A stretch of 64,000 nucleotides of DNA from Diplonema papillatum (GCA_030068145.1 JAPJBO010000281.1:124001-188000); one strand, 5' to 3'; counted from the stretch's first letter, positions 1 through 10,639 are shown. Program-made: numbers and translations. Notes: generated by a model from the letters alone, not told the origin.

Positions 1-45
1 TGTTCCGGCAATGTTGTCCCGTCAGTACAAATGTACCATTAAGAA
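1..45 (+). repeat. 3' tail of an interspersed repeat, second copy split at 55.27/60.50 kb
   Basis: The sequence starting TGTTCCGG and containing TCCCGTCAGTACA is found again around the 5.2 kb element, where its two halves lie at 55268-55284 and 60502-60526. There it runs into a long A tract, so it looks like the 3' end of a plus-strand retroelement. Here the A tract is replaced by the GA-rich end of LINE-1. Confidence 0.5.
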
Positions 46-130
46 AGAAGTAGAGAGAGAGAGAGACGAGTTAGAGTGCAGGGACCATCTCTCCGGGGAG
101 TTTCCGGTCTCCTCACTTCTCTTCGCACTG

Positions 131-3076
131 CTACGGCGGGCGTAAGTCGCTCCGGAGGCGCGCTGCAGGTTGCGGCTCTGCTACAGTGAGTGGCGGCACC
201 GGAGTTGGTGCTGCAGCGGGCGCTCTGGCCGGCGGGCGAGCTCGTCTCGCGGGGGATCGCCGCCTTGTAACGCTGCGGGCCCTCTTCTTCCTCGCGACTG
301 CGCGGCCTACGGCGGCGGCTATCACCTTGATGGGAAACTTCAGCTTCCATTGAGCGAAGGCTACGTCCTGAGGGTACACGGGTTTGGCGTCATTCCAGCT
401 GTCTTTGGAGCAAACTGCTACTATGCCGTTTAACATCGCCTCTGTCCTCCGTCCAGCCGCAAAACGTGGACGGTGTGTGAATCCCGGCATTGCCGGCGCA
501 CCCAGACAGCGTAAAGAGCATACACCCTGACGCCACTTCCCGGGGAAGGCTGAGGCCCCCGTGTCAGCAAAGCTTAGGTCGTTGATGGCTCGTGTTAGAT
601 ATCCTATCTGCAACCCTTTTTCGGCAAACGTTTCCCCAGGCAGCTTGGATCGCGTGTAGGCCTCAAAATCCAAAGCGAGTTCCACGCCGGTCGTAGGGAG
701 AGGGGGGGTGTTGACCCAACGTAGATTCCTTAGCCAGTAGACTAGCGTCGCCGCGAAGCGCGTCCCGATCTGCTTCGTGAGGAGCTCACGGCTGTCCCTT
801 GCCAGCTCAACGTCATATCTCCCTGCCGCGGCGGAGGCAAGCTCCCAGGGGCGCGTCGTCGCGATATTACGCTGCGCTTGCGCCATCTCGATGGAGATGG
901 TCCCGATCAGCTTCTGGACCCTCTCCACGAGTACCGGCGGGGTTCCGATGGGGGGAATCCCCCGTGTGCTCAGGCATAGGGGCATATTCTGTGCCGCCAC
1001 TCCTGCGACGTCGAGTCGGCAACGTAGATTGACCCACCTGCCCCCCGGTCCCGGGCATTCCCAGAAATAGTGCAGCAGGGTCCCCGGCGTCCCACCGTCG
1101 CAGAACTCGCATACGCCGTCATCCGTTCCCCATTTTCTGTTGCACCACTCGCGAGAGTACACCGCTCCTGCGATGCATTTGCGGATTGCAAAGCTGAGCC
1201 TGTCCTCCGTCGCGCGGTTCTGCCACAGTCTGTTCAGCAGGCGCACATCCACCCCCCTCTCGATACCCGAGTAGCCTTGCCTTTGTGTCGTCAGGTAGCG
1301 CCACGCTCGAAGACGCAGGCCCTCACGGACGAAGTGCAGTGTCTCCTTCCCGGAAAAAGGCACGGTCGCACCTTCGAACGATAGCAACTCGAAACTGTGC
1401 CGCTTCGCCGGCAGGAAACGTATCTCTCGAAGGAGATTGGATATCAGCCCGACGGGGCCCTTTAAGGAGGCGTCAGCCCCGGATACAAGAAGGGCATCCA
1501 TTCGCAGCCGAAACCTCTCCTTCTGGTATTGCTTCGCGGCGGTGCGGAGTGAGCTGTACCCGGAGGCGCATGCCGGATCGCACAAGTGCGCCTTCGCAAC
1601 AAGGGTAAGTGTCGCGAGGGGGCTCTTCGCCCGATTTGAGCGAGGAATCAAGCAGGCGGAGAGAGCCGTGCGAAGGACGGAGTTGTTCGCAAAGCCACCG
1701 GCCGAGTTGGCGCAGTAGGCCGCGCCGTAGTGCGCGGATGCCGCGATCGTCTGCATGACGCGGAACTTGGTGCGCGGCTTCAGTGGCGACGCTTCCAGCC
1801 TGGCTGCGGCTTCCACGGTCGCGTCAGACCTACCGTTGTCCACAGGCCCTTCTGTGCCCAGGGGAACGCCCAGAACCTTAACGGTCTTCACCGACTTCAC
1901 CGCCTTGCCTCCAACCTCGAGACGGGGGCCTTTTTCCGACGTCGAGAAGGAGGCACACTTGCCTTCGTTGAGAGCGAGGCCGGTCAGACTCCCGAATATC
2001 GCGGTGACTTCTATTCCTTCCTGGAGCAGCTTCGCGAGTCGCGAGAGGAGGTACAAGTCATCAGCAAAGGACTTCGGACTCACTCGTGCCCGGCTGACCA
2101 GGGCTTTCGAGAGCACGGACAGAAGGGCGTTGATCAGGACCACGGAGATAGGGCAGCCTTGGAGGATGCCGTTCGTGACCTTGAATTCATCGCCCACTCC
2201 CAGCGGGTACTTAAAACGACGTCTGAGGTACTTATAGACGTGGCGCAGCGGCGCCAGCACACGCTCATGCAGCCCCAGAGCCTCAACTAGGTCGAGTACC
2301 AAACCTTGTGGAACGCGGTCAAAACATTTCGCAAAGTCGAGCGCGATCCCATGTAGCGGCGTTCCGTTAATAAGGGATTCCTCTATCGACAGCGCGATGT
2401 CCATGACGACGTCGTCGCAGGAGTGGCCTTTCCGGAAGCCATGTTGAGACTCGTGTATCCACTGCTCTTGCCAGACAAGAACCTCCTGCAGACGCACACT
2501 AGCCCAAAGACGATAAACGACACTGGAGACGGTGATGGGCCGCAGCTTCAGGGGGTCATCTCCTTCTCCCTTGGGAATCAGGGTGACTAGCGCGTCTAGA
2601 ACCCCGTCGGGCCATAGGCCCGTCTCCTCGACTTCGTTCAGTACTGCAGCAAACCCTTCCAGGATTGTGTCCGGCAGGGCCGCAACTTCTCGCATGCGCC
2701 AGCCGTCCACGCCGCATGACGATTGCACACCTTTCTTCCTCGCTATCGACCGTAGGCGGTCGGCCGTGATGGGGCCCAGTTGGCACGGGTGTTGCGCAAT
2801 AAAGTCACCATATTCTCGCAGGAAGGGGGCGAACTCGGGTTCCTTTTTCCCGGCATACATGCGTAGCACGGGGTCCCACTTCCTCCTTACCGTCGCGTCA
2901 ACCTCCACCAAGTTCGCCGTGAGTCGCCCGTCGCGACCGTTCGTAAGAAGTATACCTGGCAACCAAGTACTGTATGAGGTAAGGTGGTCGTCAAGTATGA
3001 CAACACACCAATTTTGGGGTGAGCGCGGCGACGCGAGAACGAGCAGAAGTGCTGGCCCGATGGGCTCTCTCTCCAT
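131..3076 (-). CDS. LINE-1 reverse transcriptase protein
   Basis: Non-LTR reverse transcriptase of about 980 residues, which would copy the element RNA into DNA at the target. Visible motifs are the palm motif A (ALDFAKCFDRVPQG), motif B (NGILQGCPISVVL) and the catalytic motif C (FADDLYLLS). A Cys-Cys-His-Cys knuckle follows in the C-terminal half (CEFCDGG...LHYFWEC), as in many LINE proteins, and the extreme C-terminus is Arg/Pro/Ala-rich. I see no apurinic endonuclease domain in front of the RT and no clear restriction-like endonuclease behind it. The first ATG is at 3076, inside or right at the end of rRNA-derived sequence; the frame stays open upstream into the rRNA as far as 3103. The N-terminus may therefore be truncated. 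The frame is otherwise intact, so it may be a recent copy. The C-terminal half resembles the LINE-3 protein at 58.4-60.4 kb (AxDFExYT motif), so the two families are related. Confidence 0.8.
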   Translation of the reverse strand: MEREPIGPALLLVLASPRSPQNWCVVILDDHLTSYSTWLPGILLTNGRDGRLTANLVEVDATVRRKWDPVLRMYAGKKEPEFAPFLREYGDFIAQHPCQLGPITADRLRSIARKKGVQSSCGVDGWRMREVAALPDTILEGFAAVLNEVEETGLWPDGVLDALVTLIPKGEGDDPLKLRPITVSSVVYRLWASVRLQEVLVWQEQWIHESQHGFRKGHSCDDVVMDIALSIEESLINGTPLHGIALDFAKCFDRVPQGLVLDLVEALGLHERVLAPLRHVYKYLRRRFKYPLGVGDEFKVTNGILQGCPISVVLINALLSVLSKALVSRARVSPKSFADDLYLLSRLAKLLQEGIEVTAIFGSLTGLALNEGKCASFSTSEKGPRLEVGGKAVKSVKTVKVLGVPLGTEGPVDNGRSDATVEAAARLEASPLKPRTKFRVMQTIAASAHYGAAYCANSAGGFANNSVLRTALSACLIPRSNRAKSPLATLTLVAKAHLCDPACASGYSSLRTAAKQYQKERFRLRMDALLVSGADASLKGPVGLISNLLREIRFLPAKRHSFELLSFEGATVPFSGKETLHFVREGLRLRAWRYLTTQRQGYSGIERGVDVRLLNRLWQNRATEDRLSFAIRKCIAGAVYSREWCNRKWGTDDGVCEFCDGGTPGTLLHYFWECPGPGGRWVNLRCRLDVAGVAAQNMPLCLSTRGIPPIGTPPVLVERVQKLIGTISIEMAQAQRNIATTRPWELASAAAGRYDVELARDSRELLTKQIGTRFAATLVYWLRNLRWVNTPPLPTTGVELALDFEAYTRSKLPGETFAEKGLQIGYLTRAINDLSFADTGASAFPGKWRQGVCSLRCLGAPAMPGFTHRPRFAAGRRTEAMLNGIVAVCSKDSWNDAKPVYPQDVAFAQWKLKFPIKVIAAAVGRAVARKKRARSVTRRRSPARRARPPARAPAAAPTPVPPLTVAEPQPAARLRSDLRPP

Positions 3077-3087
3077 CAGTAGGGTAA

Positions 3088-3127
<40 letters not shown>
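3074..3127 (-). rRNA. Large-subunit rRNA fragment at the LINE-1 5' junction (copy 1)
   Basis: On the minus strand this reads GTGAGCTGGGTTTAGACCGT, then CGTGAGACAGGTTGGTTTTA and CCCTACTGATG, the highly conserved LSU segment just upstream of the sarcin-ricin loop region. The LINE-1 coding frame begins at its end. It is a fragment and not a working rRNA gene. Confidence 0.85.
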
Positions 3128-3128
<1 letters not shown>

Positions 3129-3218
3129 TCAACTACCGGCTTTTGGAAGCCGCTTTCCAACAGCCGCGTAAGAAGCGGACATGCCCATTCGCGCCTCGCT
3201 TCCCTGGCCCGATGGGCT
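3128..3218 (-). repeat. Spacer between two copies of the rRNA/LINE junction
   Basis: About 90 bases separate the two rRNA fragments. The bases next to the second rRNA copy (the AGCCCATCGGGCC stretch on the minus strand, at about 3206-3218) repeat the bases found at the start of the LINE-1 frame near 3055-3067. The 5' junction of the element is thus present twice, with a different junction point in each copy. Confidence 0.6.
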
Positions 3219-3222
3219 GTAA

Positions 3223-3266
<44 letters not shown>

Positions 3267-3376
3267 GTTAGTGGGTGAACAATCCAACCCTTAGACAATT
3301 CTGCTTGTCTAGGTTGGGAAGAGCCGACATCGAAGGATCAAAAAGCAACGTCGCTATGAACGCTTGGCTGCCACAA
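3219..3376 (-). rRNA. Large-subunit rRNA fragment (copy 2)
   Basis: About 158 bases of LSU rRNA in minus orientation, including the conserved stretch GATCCTTCGATGTCGGCTCT and the segment ending in GAGACAGGTTGGTTTTAC. It matches the longer LSU fragment at 42.56-42.84 kb over its whole length apart from one or two substitutions. The rRNA match breaks off after GCCACAA, where unrelated sequence begins. Confidence 0.85.
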
Positions 3377-3516
3377 AAAGTTGAGTCGCAGCTCACTTCT
3401 TCACTTTTTCTCACGAAACAGGGGGATTCCCGGCGCGGAGAAGATTGGAGATGGAGGTGTTGTGCTCAGGAGCAAGGGTATGAGGTGGGCGCGTTGTTGC
3501 CAGGTGACTCTCGTGC

Positions 3517-3578
3517 GCTGCTCTCTCTCCTCTCTCTCTCCTCTCTCTCTCTCCTCTCTCTCTCTCCTCTCTCTCCAG
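3517..3578 (+). repeat. CT-rich microsatellite followed by a G run
   Basis: Near-pure (CT)n with CTC interruptions on the plus strand, followed within 15 bases by a G tract of about 13. Low-complexity sequence; the open frames across it have no coding character. Confidence 0.9.
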
Positions 3579-3599
3579 GGGGAGGGAAGGGGGGGGGGG

Positions 3600-4838
3600 G
3601 GAGGGACGCGTGCGCGTCGCCGACCCCCCCAGTTCGGGAAAAGGGGTCATGCCCAATATAGGAAAGGGGGTTCGGGTCTGCTTCAGGTTATGTTAGGTTC
3701 CGATCCCGCAATCGTGGTTAGCACAAACTCAGGAGCTCCAGTCAAGTATTCCCTGCAGGATTAGCATACTTTCCATAATGCTGGCCGTGACTCTGTTCAC
3801 CCCTCGCGGACAGGGGCCTCCGGAGCGCAATCCACCGCAAGTCAGGAACAACCCCAGTCACTTTTCTTGTTTCCGACGACCCCGGAATTGGGATCGTCTG
3901 TACGCAGTTACCGGCGGTGCCGGCGGATTTCCGTCATTTTTTCTTTGTGTTTCCGACGATCCCGTTTTTTTTTTTTTTTTGGTAACTGAGGGGAAAAATG
4001 CCTTACGCACTGACCACAAGCCGGACCAAACTTGCGAGTGTGGGACTGCCTTTTTTTTTTTGTCCGACGGCTGCGCACTGCGGACGGCAGTAAGTATCAA
4101 ACCATCCCACCTGTGATAGCTTTTTTCGGGCGAAGGTATTGGGCATCGACGTTGTTTGGTTTTCGGGCCGACGATGTGGTCAGCCTCTTCTTCGGGGCGG
4201 GGAGGGGCATAAGTTACGCCAGAAAAGCGAATGATTCGAGAGAGAGGGGAACTCGCTTCCTTGAAGTATTCTCAAGCTTTGAGCCCGGGAACACTTCATT
4301 AAACCCTGGCGTAGAATCCTGGTTCTAAGTGGGTCTCTTCCGGTAAGCAGGGCTGGCGACGCGGGATGAACCGAGAGCTGACTTCAAGTGTCCGTGATCA
4401 CTCATCAGATCACACAGGGCGTTCATCTGGCAAGGTGGCCATACGGCCACATGAGAGTCGGGATTGGCGGTTGGTTGCATTCTTTTGGTTTCCTTCTTTT
4501 TTTTCTCCTTTTTTTTTTTCGTTTGTGGAGAGCGAAAACAAATAAGAACCGTTCTTTTCTTTCGCTTTCTTCGTGCTTCGGGACACTCCCGAGGCGTCTT
4601 TCGACCGTGGATTCGTTAGAAGGTTTCGGCGGTGTCGGCGGGGTGGAGAACTTTCCTTGAGCCCCCGAAAATGTTGCCTACACCTCTTATACGTGTCTGT
4701 TGCCCCGCTCGGTTGGTGTTGGGACGTTGGGTCCGGTCCCCCGTGCAGCACCGCAACTGTTATTGCGCGGTGCGTGTTGCGGGATCGCCCGTTGCCTGCC
4801 AAGGGGTGGGATGCCTATTTCTTTTTTTTTTTTAAGAG
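3600..4838. other. Stretch without a recognised gene; diverged repeat copies
   Basis: No credible coding region. It holds two copies of the motif TTTCCGACGAYCCCG (3869-3884 and 3946-3964; reverse complement CGGGRTCGTCGGAAA). It also holds a diverged copy of the poly(A)-tailed repeat near 4050-4140 and several long T tracts on the plus strand. The T tracts suggest old minus-strand retroposed copies. Confidence 0.5.
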
Positions 4839-5074
4839 TTACCTACCCCCCCCCCCCCGTGCATAAGATGGGATGAAAAACTCGGGTTTTGGCGGTATCC
4901 ATCTTAATCAAGGGGGTTATCCATCTTAAACACGGGGGCACTGTAGACTACAGTGTAGTCGCCTTACACAGGGTACCTCACCCCCGTGTTTAAGATGGAT
5001 TGGCATTCTCGCCCGTTATCCATCTTAATCAAGGGGGTTCGGCTATCCATCTTATGCACGGGGGGGGTAGGTAA
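4839..5074. mobile_element. MITE-like element with terminal inverted repeats
   Basis: The ends are inverted copies of TTACCTACCC, a C/G run and GTGCATAAGATGG (left 4839-4870, right 5046-5074). Between them, TATCCATCTTAATCAAGGGG occurs twice directly, and a second inverted pair (CATCTTAAACACGGGGG and its complement) flanks the centre. It is 236 bases long and non-coding. No convincing target duplication is visible. Confidence 0.8.
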
Positions 5075-5256
5075 AGTTTTTTTGTGTTGATTACAATGCT
5101 TGTTGGTACTAACTATTGGTTGTTGACAACGCACACCATGAGACTTACCAGGCGAGTTCCCGCTGGTGCGCAGGCTGACCGATCTGGAAACATATGGTCG
5201 GGTAGGCAAGGCGGTGGTTTCCGGTTCGGTTCTTGCTATTACATTTTCTGTCACTT

Positions 5257-5345
5257 TCACTTATTTTGCCCCATACCTCTATATTTCCTCCCTTCCATTC
5301 GGAGTCAAAGCAGCTACGTCGAGTATTTTCTCCGTACGTCACGGT
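5257..5345 (+). repeat. Short copy of an interspersed repeat (CTTCCATTCGGAGTC family)
   Basis: A roughly 85-base block with CCTCCCTTCCATTCGGAGTC that recurs at the end of longer copies at 18030-18320 (plus) and 41575-41860 (minus). Only the terminal part is present here. Confidence 0.6.
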
Positions 5346-5936
5346 CTAACAGGAGGGGATCGACCGGCTTGCCGACGGGGCGAGCAGGCACAACGAGAGA
5401 AAGACAAGATTCCTCTTCGCCCGCGTGGAGAAAACCGGCGAGGAAGGAAACAATCACGTGTTGGGGGGACGAAAGCAACAGAAAAAAGAAGTCGCGTGCA
5501 CTTTGCGCGTAAGCTTTTTTAGAGTGAAAGTTCGCTTGAAACTCCGGGGTTTTAAAGTCTCCGGGTGACCTTCGTCGTTATGGGAAGATATCCTGGAAGA
5601 TATCCTTTGTGCTCTGACTGTCGTAAGAGTGGTGGTTACACGAGGTAAGAGGATCGGTGGGTACCTCATACGGTACGCCCTCCTACAGTATGGAGCCGTT
5701 TTTGTGACGAACGACCTTTATTTTGTGCAGTTCTCTAAGTTTCCGCCACTCATTGATCAGTGCAGACTGCCGGTTTTAACATGCCTGTGCCAGTCCCTAG
5801 CCGCATAAGTTCCAGTCGATATCCGTCTGTTCGGCACAGGCTCTCTCCCTCGCCTTGTCAAGTTGTTGTTTTAAAGCTGTCATTGTGCAGAATTGTGCTC
5901 CATTGCTTTTTTTTTTTGTTTTGGTTTTTGTGTTTC
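5346..5936. other. No gene seen
   Basis: No coding region or known repeat could be supported. A short direct repeat of GAAGATATCCT is present near 5583-5605. The last 50 bases are T-rich. Confidence 0.4.
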
Positions 5937-6075
5937 GTTTTTTTTTTTTTTTTCTGACGACAGTAAGTGTCAGAGTGGCCCACCCACGGGTGGTGGGTTC
6001 TCTTCTTTGGCAGGACTTTCTCCCGTTCGAGGAAGCTTTTGGTGTGAATGTTTTTTGGGCCACTGTTTCCTTCCC
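5937..6075 (-). repeat. Poly(A)-tailed repeat copy in the 3' flank of the receptor gene
   Basis: A diverged copy of the family described at 31197-31300. On the plus strand a T tract is followed by a CTGACGACAG-like block, GTGTCAGAGTGGCCCACCC and then GGCAGG. On the minus strand it therefore ends in a poly(A) tract. It lies just past the stop codon of the cyclase-like gene and could form its 3' untranslated region. Confidence 0.6.
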
Positions 6076-6109
6076 GATTGCTTTTTTTGCTTTGTTCTTC
6101 GTTTTCCTT

Positions 6110-9100
6110 TCACACAATTTTCGGATGATCTTCATTGTCACTGTCATCTTCATCTCTGAGGTAGTCTTCGAAGAGCTCAGCGTCGTGGAGAAGTGTGATG
6201 CAGTTCCGGATGCAGTTGTTTCCGTTCGCTTTGGCAAGAACGTGCAACACAGCTGCGATCGACACGTCTTCAGCTTCTTCAGTTTTGGCAAGAACTTCCT
6301 GCTCGATATGGTGCGGCTGCATGTCGGGCCTGTGGAGAAGCTCCTTGATGAAGGTGGATAGAGCCGAGGACCTTGCTTCTTCCACGTCTTGCAGCTCGTA
6401 CATCCACTCCTTCATCTCAGCAGAACTCGCTCCGACCAACTTGTGCAGGTTCAGCAGCCTTCCGTTGACCCTGGCGACGTCAACCGTCTGGAAGGTGAAG
6501 CCCGCGCCTCTCGCAATGTCAGGGTCGGCGATAATAACGGAGCAACCGAGTATCCTCACGGCAGCCTGGGCGCTCTTCACGGTCGCATCCAGCGACGCTA
6601 CGCCGGGACCCATCACCGCGAAGGCGCGGGTGTTCTGGCTGCCGATGTTGCCGGTGAGGAACCTCCCGAGACAGATCCCGATACACACCATCAGCCCGGG
6701 TTCTCTGAGGCTGTTCACTTTCTCGCGAATGCGGAACGCCGCGGACGACGCGCGGTCGATGCACAAGCGGGTGTTGAGCGGCGCCCCGACGAGTCCCCAA
6801 CTCACCTGCAGCTCGCCAGGTCGCGTGGTGTTGAACGAAAACAGAAGGCCGTTCGTATCGCGGGCGATCGTTTCCACGATGCTCAGGATCGCCACGAAGT
6901 GGTCGACGTTCGTTTTGTAGGCGGGTGTGTCTTGTTCGAGGATCACGACGGTCATCATGACGCCCTTCATCGACGCCAAGTTCCCGACACACACGCCATT
7001 CAGCTTCGCTTTCACCGGCGTGACGTGAGAAGTCGACAGGTTGCTGATACCAGACGTCTTCGAATCAGTCCGATCCCGATCACTCTGCGTCTCAGAGCCG
7101 TTGTCTCCCTCTGAGTCCGAAATTGCGAACAGCGTTTTCGGCATGAAAGCCTTGTACTCACTCAGCATCCGGCACATACTCTGGAACCCTGTCAGCAACG
7201 ACGACACCTCGGTGAAGCGACTCTTCTTGTCAAGGCTCAGTTCGTCGAGGCGCATTTCTCGGACGAGCTCCATGTCATTTGCGAGGTAGATAAGCGGCAG
7301 AGTGAAGGCAGTGGACACTAGCACAAGGAGAAGCACGCCGATAATCGACAGGATAATCGACAGGTTGATTGACCGGTCCAAAGAATCGTCGGCGGTTTGG
7401 AGGATCACTGTGAGAGAGGTTGGCGGGATTTTAGAGCATATGTTGCGGTTCAGAAAGCCAGTCGAGTTTTCCGCACCCCGCACCAACACCCAAAACGTTT
7501 AAAGATGCACGTGGCGAAAAGAAATACTTTTGCTGAACACTTACGCCCGCCACTACACCCAGATTTACCTGTGTTTCGTGTGGGCTGCAGCACATTTAAC
7601 ACCTTTGAGATTTCGCAACTGGCAGTCTCCTCAAGTATTTCCAGCAAAGCAGGTGTTTATACAAAGAATGCAAAAACGAACACCTGACTCCGGCACGATG
7701 TAAGCCATGAAGTAAGACAGCGTTTTTATGGGTATCGTGCTTCCAATGTCGAGGTCGTCGGCGTTGCTACGGCGCACGGAGTCGAGGTTGATCCAGACAG
7801 GTTCTCCGTCCATGCTGGATTGGTAGGTAACGCCAGTGGCGACGTTCGCGTTTTCAAGGTCGAAGTCAATGGCGGCCAGCGCGGCGCGGGTCCACCTGGA
7901 CACGTTCGAAGAGAGGGCTCCCGCGGTGATGTACACATCCTCGGCCTGCTTGGACGAGTCTGAAGAGACGGCGACCTTGCCGGTTTCGCGGTCGATCATC
8001 AGCATCAGAGAGCGCGGGTCGATGGACAGCGTGGCGAACTCGATCGACAGGTCGGCTTCGACCGTCGACTTCATTTGGGCCCGGGCGGCCGACGACTTCA
8101 GTTGCGCCTTCGCGGAGGAGGACGCGATCTTCTGCGCGGCGAGGAGCGTCGCCTCTCGCACGTTTTTGTTGAGGTCGCGCGACACGTTCCGAATGGCATC
8201 GTTCCACTCGGTCACGACGATCACCTGCACGACGAGGAACAGGATCAGCACCGCGATCGCCAGCGTCCCGCTGACCGGGAACGTGAAATGCTTGGTCTTC
8301 CGCAACGTCCGGATTTTCGAGAACATAAACAGAACCAGCGCGACGCCGATGACCACGGAGACGGCGATGACCACGATGAGGCCGATCGTGTGCCCCTTGA
8401 CTGAGTCGTTTTCGTCGTAGAAGGCGGCTTCGTCCCAGTTCCCCAAGAGCACGTTCAGCCGCTTCTCCATCTGCACCACCGCCTCCTCCGCGGTCAGTAG
8501 CCCTGTCATCGCGTCGTCCATCACCGAGCGCACGATACGGGCGCAAGTATCGAACAGAATCCCGCACCCCAGAGACGGGCGGCGGAGCATACGTGACCAG
8601 AAGTCCGGGTGGCCCCGCATGCTTTCGCACATCATGGGGTTCGTCTCCTCGCACCACGCGTTGTACTCGACTTCGTCCGCGTACAGGCGGTTGTCGACCG
8701 GCTCCTGGTCTTTCCTCGATTCGGTCGTTTTCGGCAGCATGTGGGAAGTCGCACGCTCCAGCATGTCGTATCCGAGGTTCTTCAACCGCGTGTGGGACGC
8801 AAGGGTCATCTGAAAGGAGCCGGAGCAACCAGCAGCGTCCGGGCCTGGCAGCGGCATCATCTTTATGTTCCATCCTCGGGCTTTGTTCGTTTCCATCATT
8901 TTCGTTGAATACGACGTCCACAGGAAGCCGATGGCGAATTCGTCATTGTCCATCATGTCATACACTGTGCGCGACTGCTCCTCAGTCCGCACCTTTGGGT
9001 GCGCAATAGTGCCGAACCTATTAGTGGTTGGTTGCTTAAAGTACAGAAGCTTGACCTTGGTTGAGAGGGAGAGAAATGGAGATGCGTTAAAGTGCAGGGT

Positions 9101-10609
9101 GTTCCCATCACGGACTACGAGGATGGATGGATATCCGTGAGGAATCGAGAGAGCAAAGACTACGGAACGCTGGAAGAACTAGAGGTAGTCCCAGAAACCG
9201 TACCGCGTAGAGTAGGAGAAGAAGTGTGTGGTCCTTTTTAAGATGGATTGCGTCTGGCACTCTCTCTCCCTTAGGGTTGCCGCCCGAGGGAACCGGCTGT
9301 GAGCCGAAACTCGACGCCGGTCTCTCCGGATTGCACCAGGAGAGAACTTCGCGGCGGATCACAAAGCACCCACCCTGCACGAGGCACGCGCCCAAGACCC
9401 GTGCACGGCTACCGTAGCACCCTCCATGTTTGCACCTTCCTCGGATGCTACGGTCGGGAAGGGGCTTCAATGTAGTTGGGAAAACACGTTCCCCTTACCC
9501 GCGTTCTGCGGGTGGGGTTGCCACCGGGCAACTGCCGCAGCCTGCCGCAGCAGCCGCAGATACGTCCTTCGCCCTTGGCTCACTTTCGGGAGGTGTCGCT
9601 GCTCACCTACCAGTGTGTTATGGTTGTTGCCCTAGGGTAGGAGAAGAAGTGTGAAAACGGGTTAAGAGAAGAAAGGGGAACTAGACGTCGTTGACCGCAC
9701 TACCCCGAACTCGATTCCTGGACGTAGCTTCGGGTGGCAACTTGGCAATGCTCTGGCACCGGTCATGATCAGAAGGTCCTACTCGGGCGGTTCAGTTTCC
9801 TCATCCTGCTCAGGCTAAAAATAAGAAGGGGGAAAATGCAGGACGTACCATCGTTTCATCATGTTGATGACGGCGATGCCGTTGGGGCTGTTGATCGAGA
9901 CGTGGCCATCGTCTTCGATGACCACGCCGCCCTTGGTGCCGGAGAGGAAGCTGACCATGTTGACGAGCATCTGCACGTTCTCGCCGCCGTGGATGTACAT
10001 CAACGCACGATATTCCGGGTCGCTTCTACGGATTTGCTCTGCGGTCTGTAGCTGCATGACTGCGGCTTCCCAGTTAGCCCAGGAATCCAACGGCAGAGTG
10101 ATCCCGTGGATATCGAACAAGTCTTGCCGGTAGTACATCACGACCTGATTCGATCGATGAGTGATTCCGTACGCCTTGCCGTCCGTGTGGCGATACACAA
10201 ACTTTTCCTTCACGTGCGTCAGCATCGACTCGGGGATCGGCTCGAGGTATTCTCGAAGCGGCATGGTCCACTGTTCGTCAAGAGACATGAGCTCGACTTG
10301 CGGGCTCTTGGTGTACAACATGTCACTGAGAAGTCCGAGCGTCCCCTCATAGTCGTTAGCGCCTGTGAGCTCCTCCCACGTCACCTCGTCGATTTGCAGC
10401 TGCGGGTACAAATCAGAGACGGTTTCCACGTACTCGCAATCCGCGGTGAAGAGGTACCTCGAGTACTGCTCGTGGATCGTGATGGCAGAATTTCCGGACA
10501 GGTCTCCTTCGAATGCCCGTCCGCATTCCGAGTTACACCTTCCGCACATCGCATCCGCAAACACCGCAAGCGTAACCACCACGAGCAGCGCTCTATAGAG
10601 CAGCATCAT
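6110..10609 (-). CDS. Receptor-type nucleotide cyclase-like protein: solute-binding domain, membrane segments, degenerate cyclase domain (3 exons)
   Basis: I join three exons: 10609-9849, 9017-7684 and about 7407-6110. The phases match (2 then 1) and the introns are GT-AG: GTACGT...ACTAATAG and GTGTTC...CTCTCACAG. The product is about 1130 residues. Order: signal peptide (1-20); an extracellular bacterial-type family 1 solute-binding domain (about 25-450, with GKAYGITHRSNQVVMYYRQD); two membrane helices (about 463-487 and 501-523); an extracellular sensor-like region of about 170 residues; a third helix (about 712-742); a linker containing LSEYKAFMP; and a class III cyclase-like domain (about 835-1010, with GRFLTGNIGSQNTRAFAVMG). 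The usual metal-binding DIxxF motif is not seen, so the cyclase may be inactive and act as a sensor or partner. The start is the first ATG before the signal peptide. The ligand is unknown. Confidence 0.8.
7408..7683 (-). other. Intron 2 of the receptor gene
   Basis: GTGTTC donor after TCAG and a CCTCTCTCACAG acceptor. Removing 276 bases keeps the frame and joins an extracellular segment to the third membrane helix. Confidence 0.7.
9018..9848 (-). other. Intron 1 of the receptor gene, with an insertion-like segment
   Basis: Donor GTACGT after codon 253 and acceptor AACCACTAATAG. Within it, GTAGGAGAAGAAGTGTG occurs at about 9207 and again at about 9640, flanking roughly 420 bases. This could be the target duplication of an inserted repeat. 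No coding sequence is supported inside. Confidence 0.6.
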
Positions 10610-10639
10610 ACCACCTGCCGCACACAAGGCTAGCCGGCT

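Larger units (their letters stand above)
46..3135 (-). mobile_element. LINE-1: non-LTR retrotransposon with (GA/CT)n 3' end and LSU rRNA at its 5' end
   Basis: The body is one long reverse transcriptase frame on the minus strand. Its 3' end is marked by a GA-dinucleotide run (CT in the element's sense) and by a conserved block just inside it. The same GA run plus block recurs at 19.83 kb and 20.28 kb without the coding region, which is the pattern of 5'-truncated LINE copies. A shorter match lies near 47.96 kb (GAGAGAGACGAGTTAGA) and a diverged one near 9.06 kb. At the 5' side the element abuts large-subunit rRNA in the same orientation. Confidence 0.75.

Noticed and set aside
39-350. Open frame antisense to LINE-1
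   Set aside because: Shadow of the GC-rich LINE-1 coding strand; no protein-like features.
7866-8921. Long Arg-rich frame (351 codons) overlapping receptor exon 2
   Set aside because: Other-frame shadow of the receptor coding sequence; composition (Arg/Gly/His) is typical of an off-frame in GC-rich DNA.
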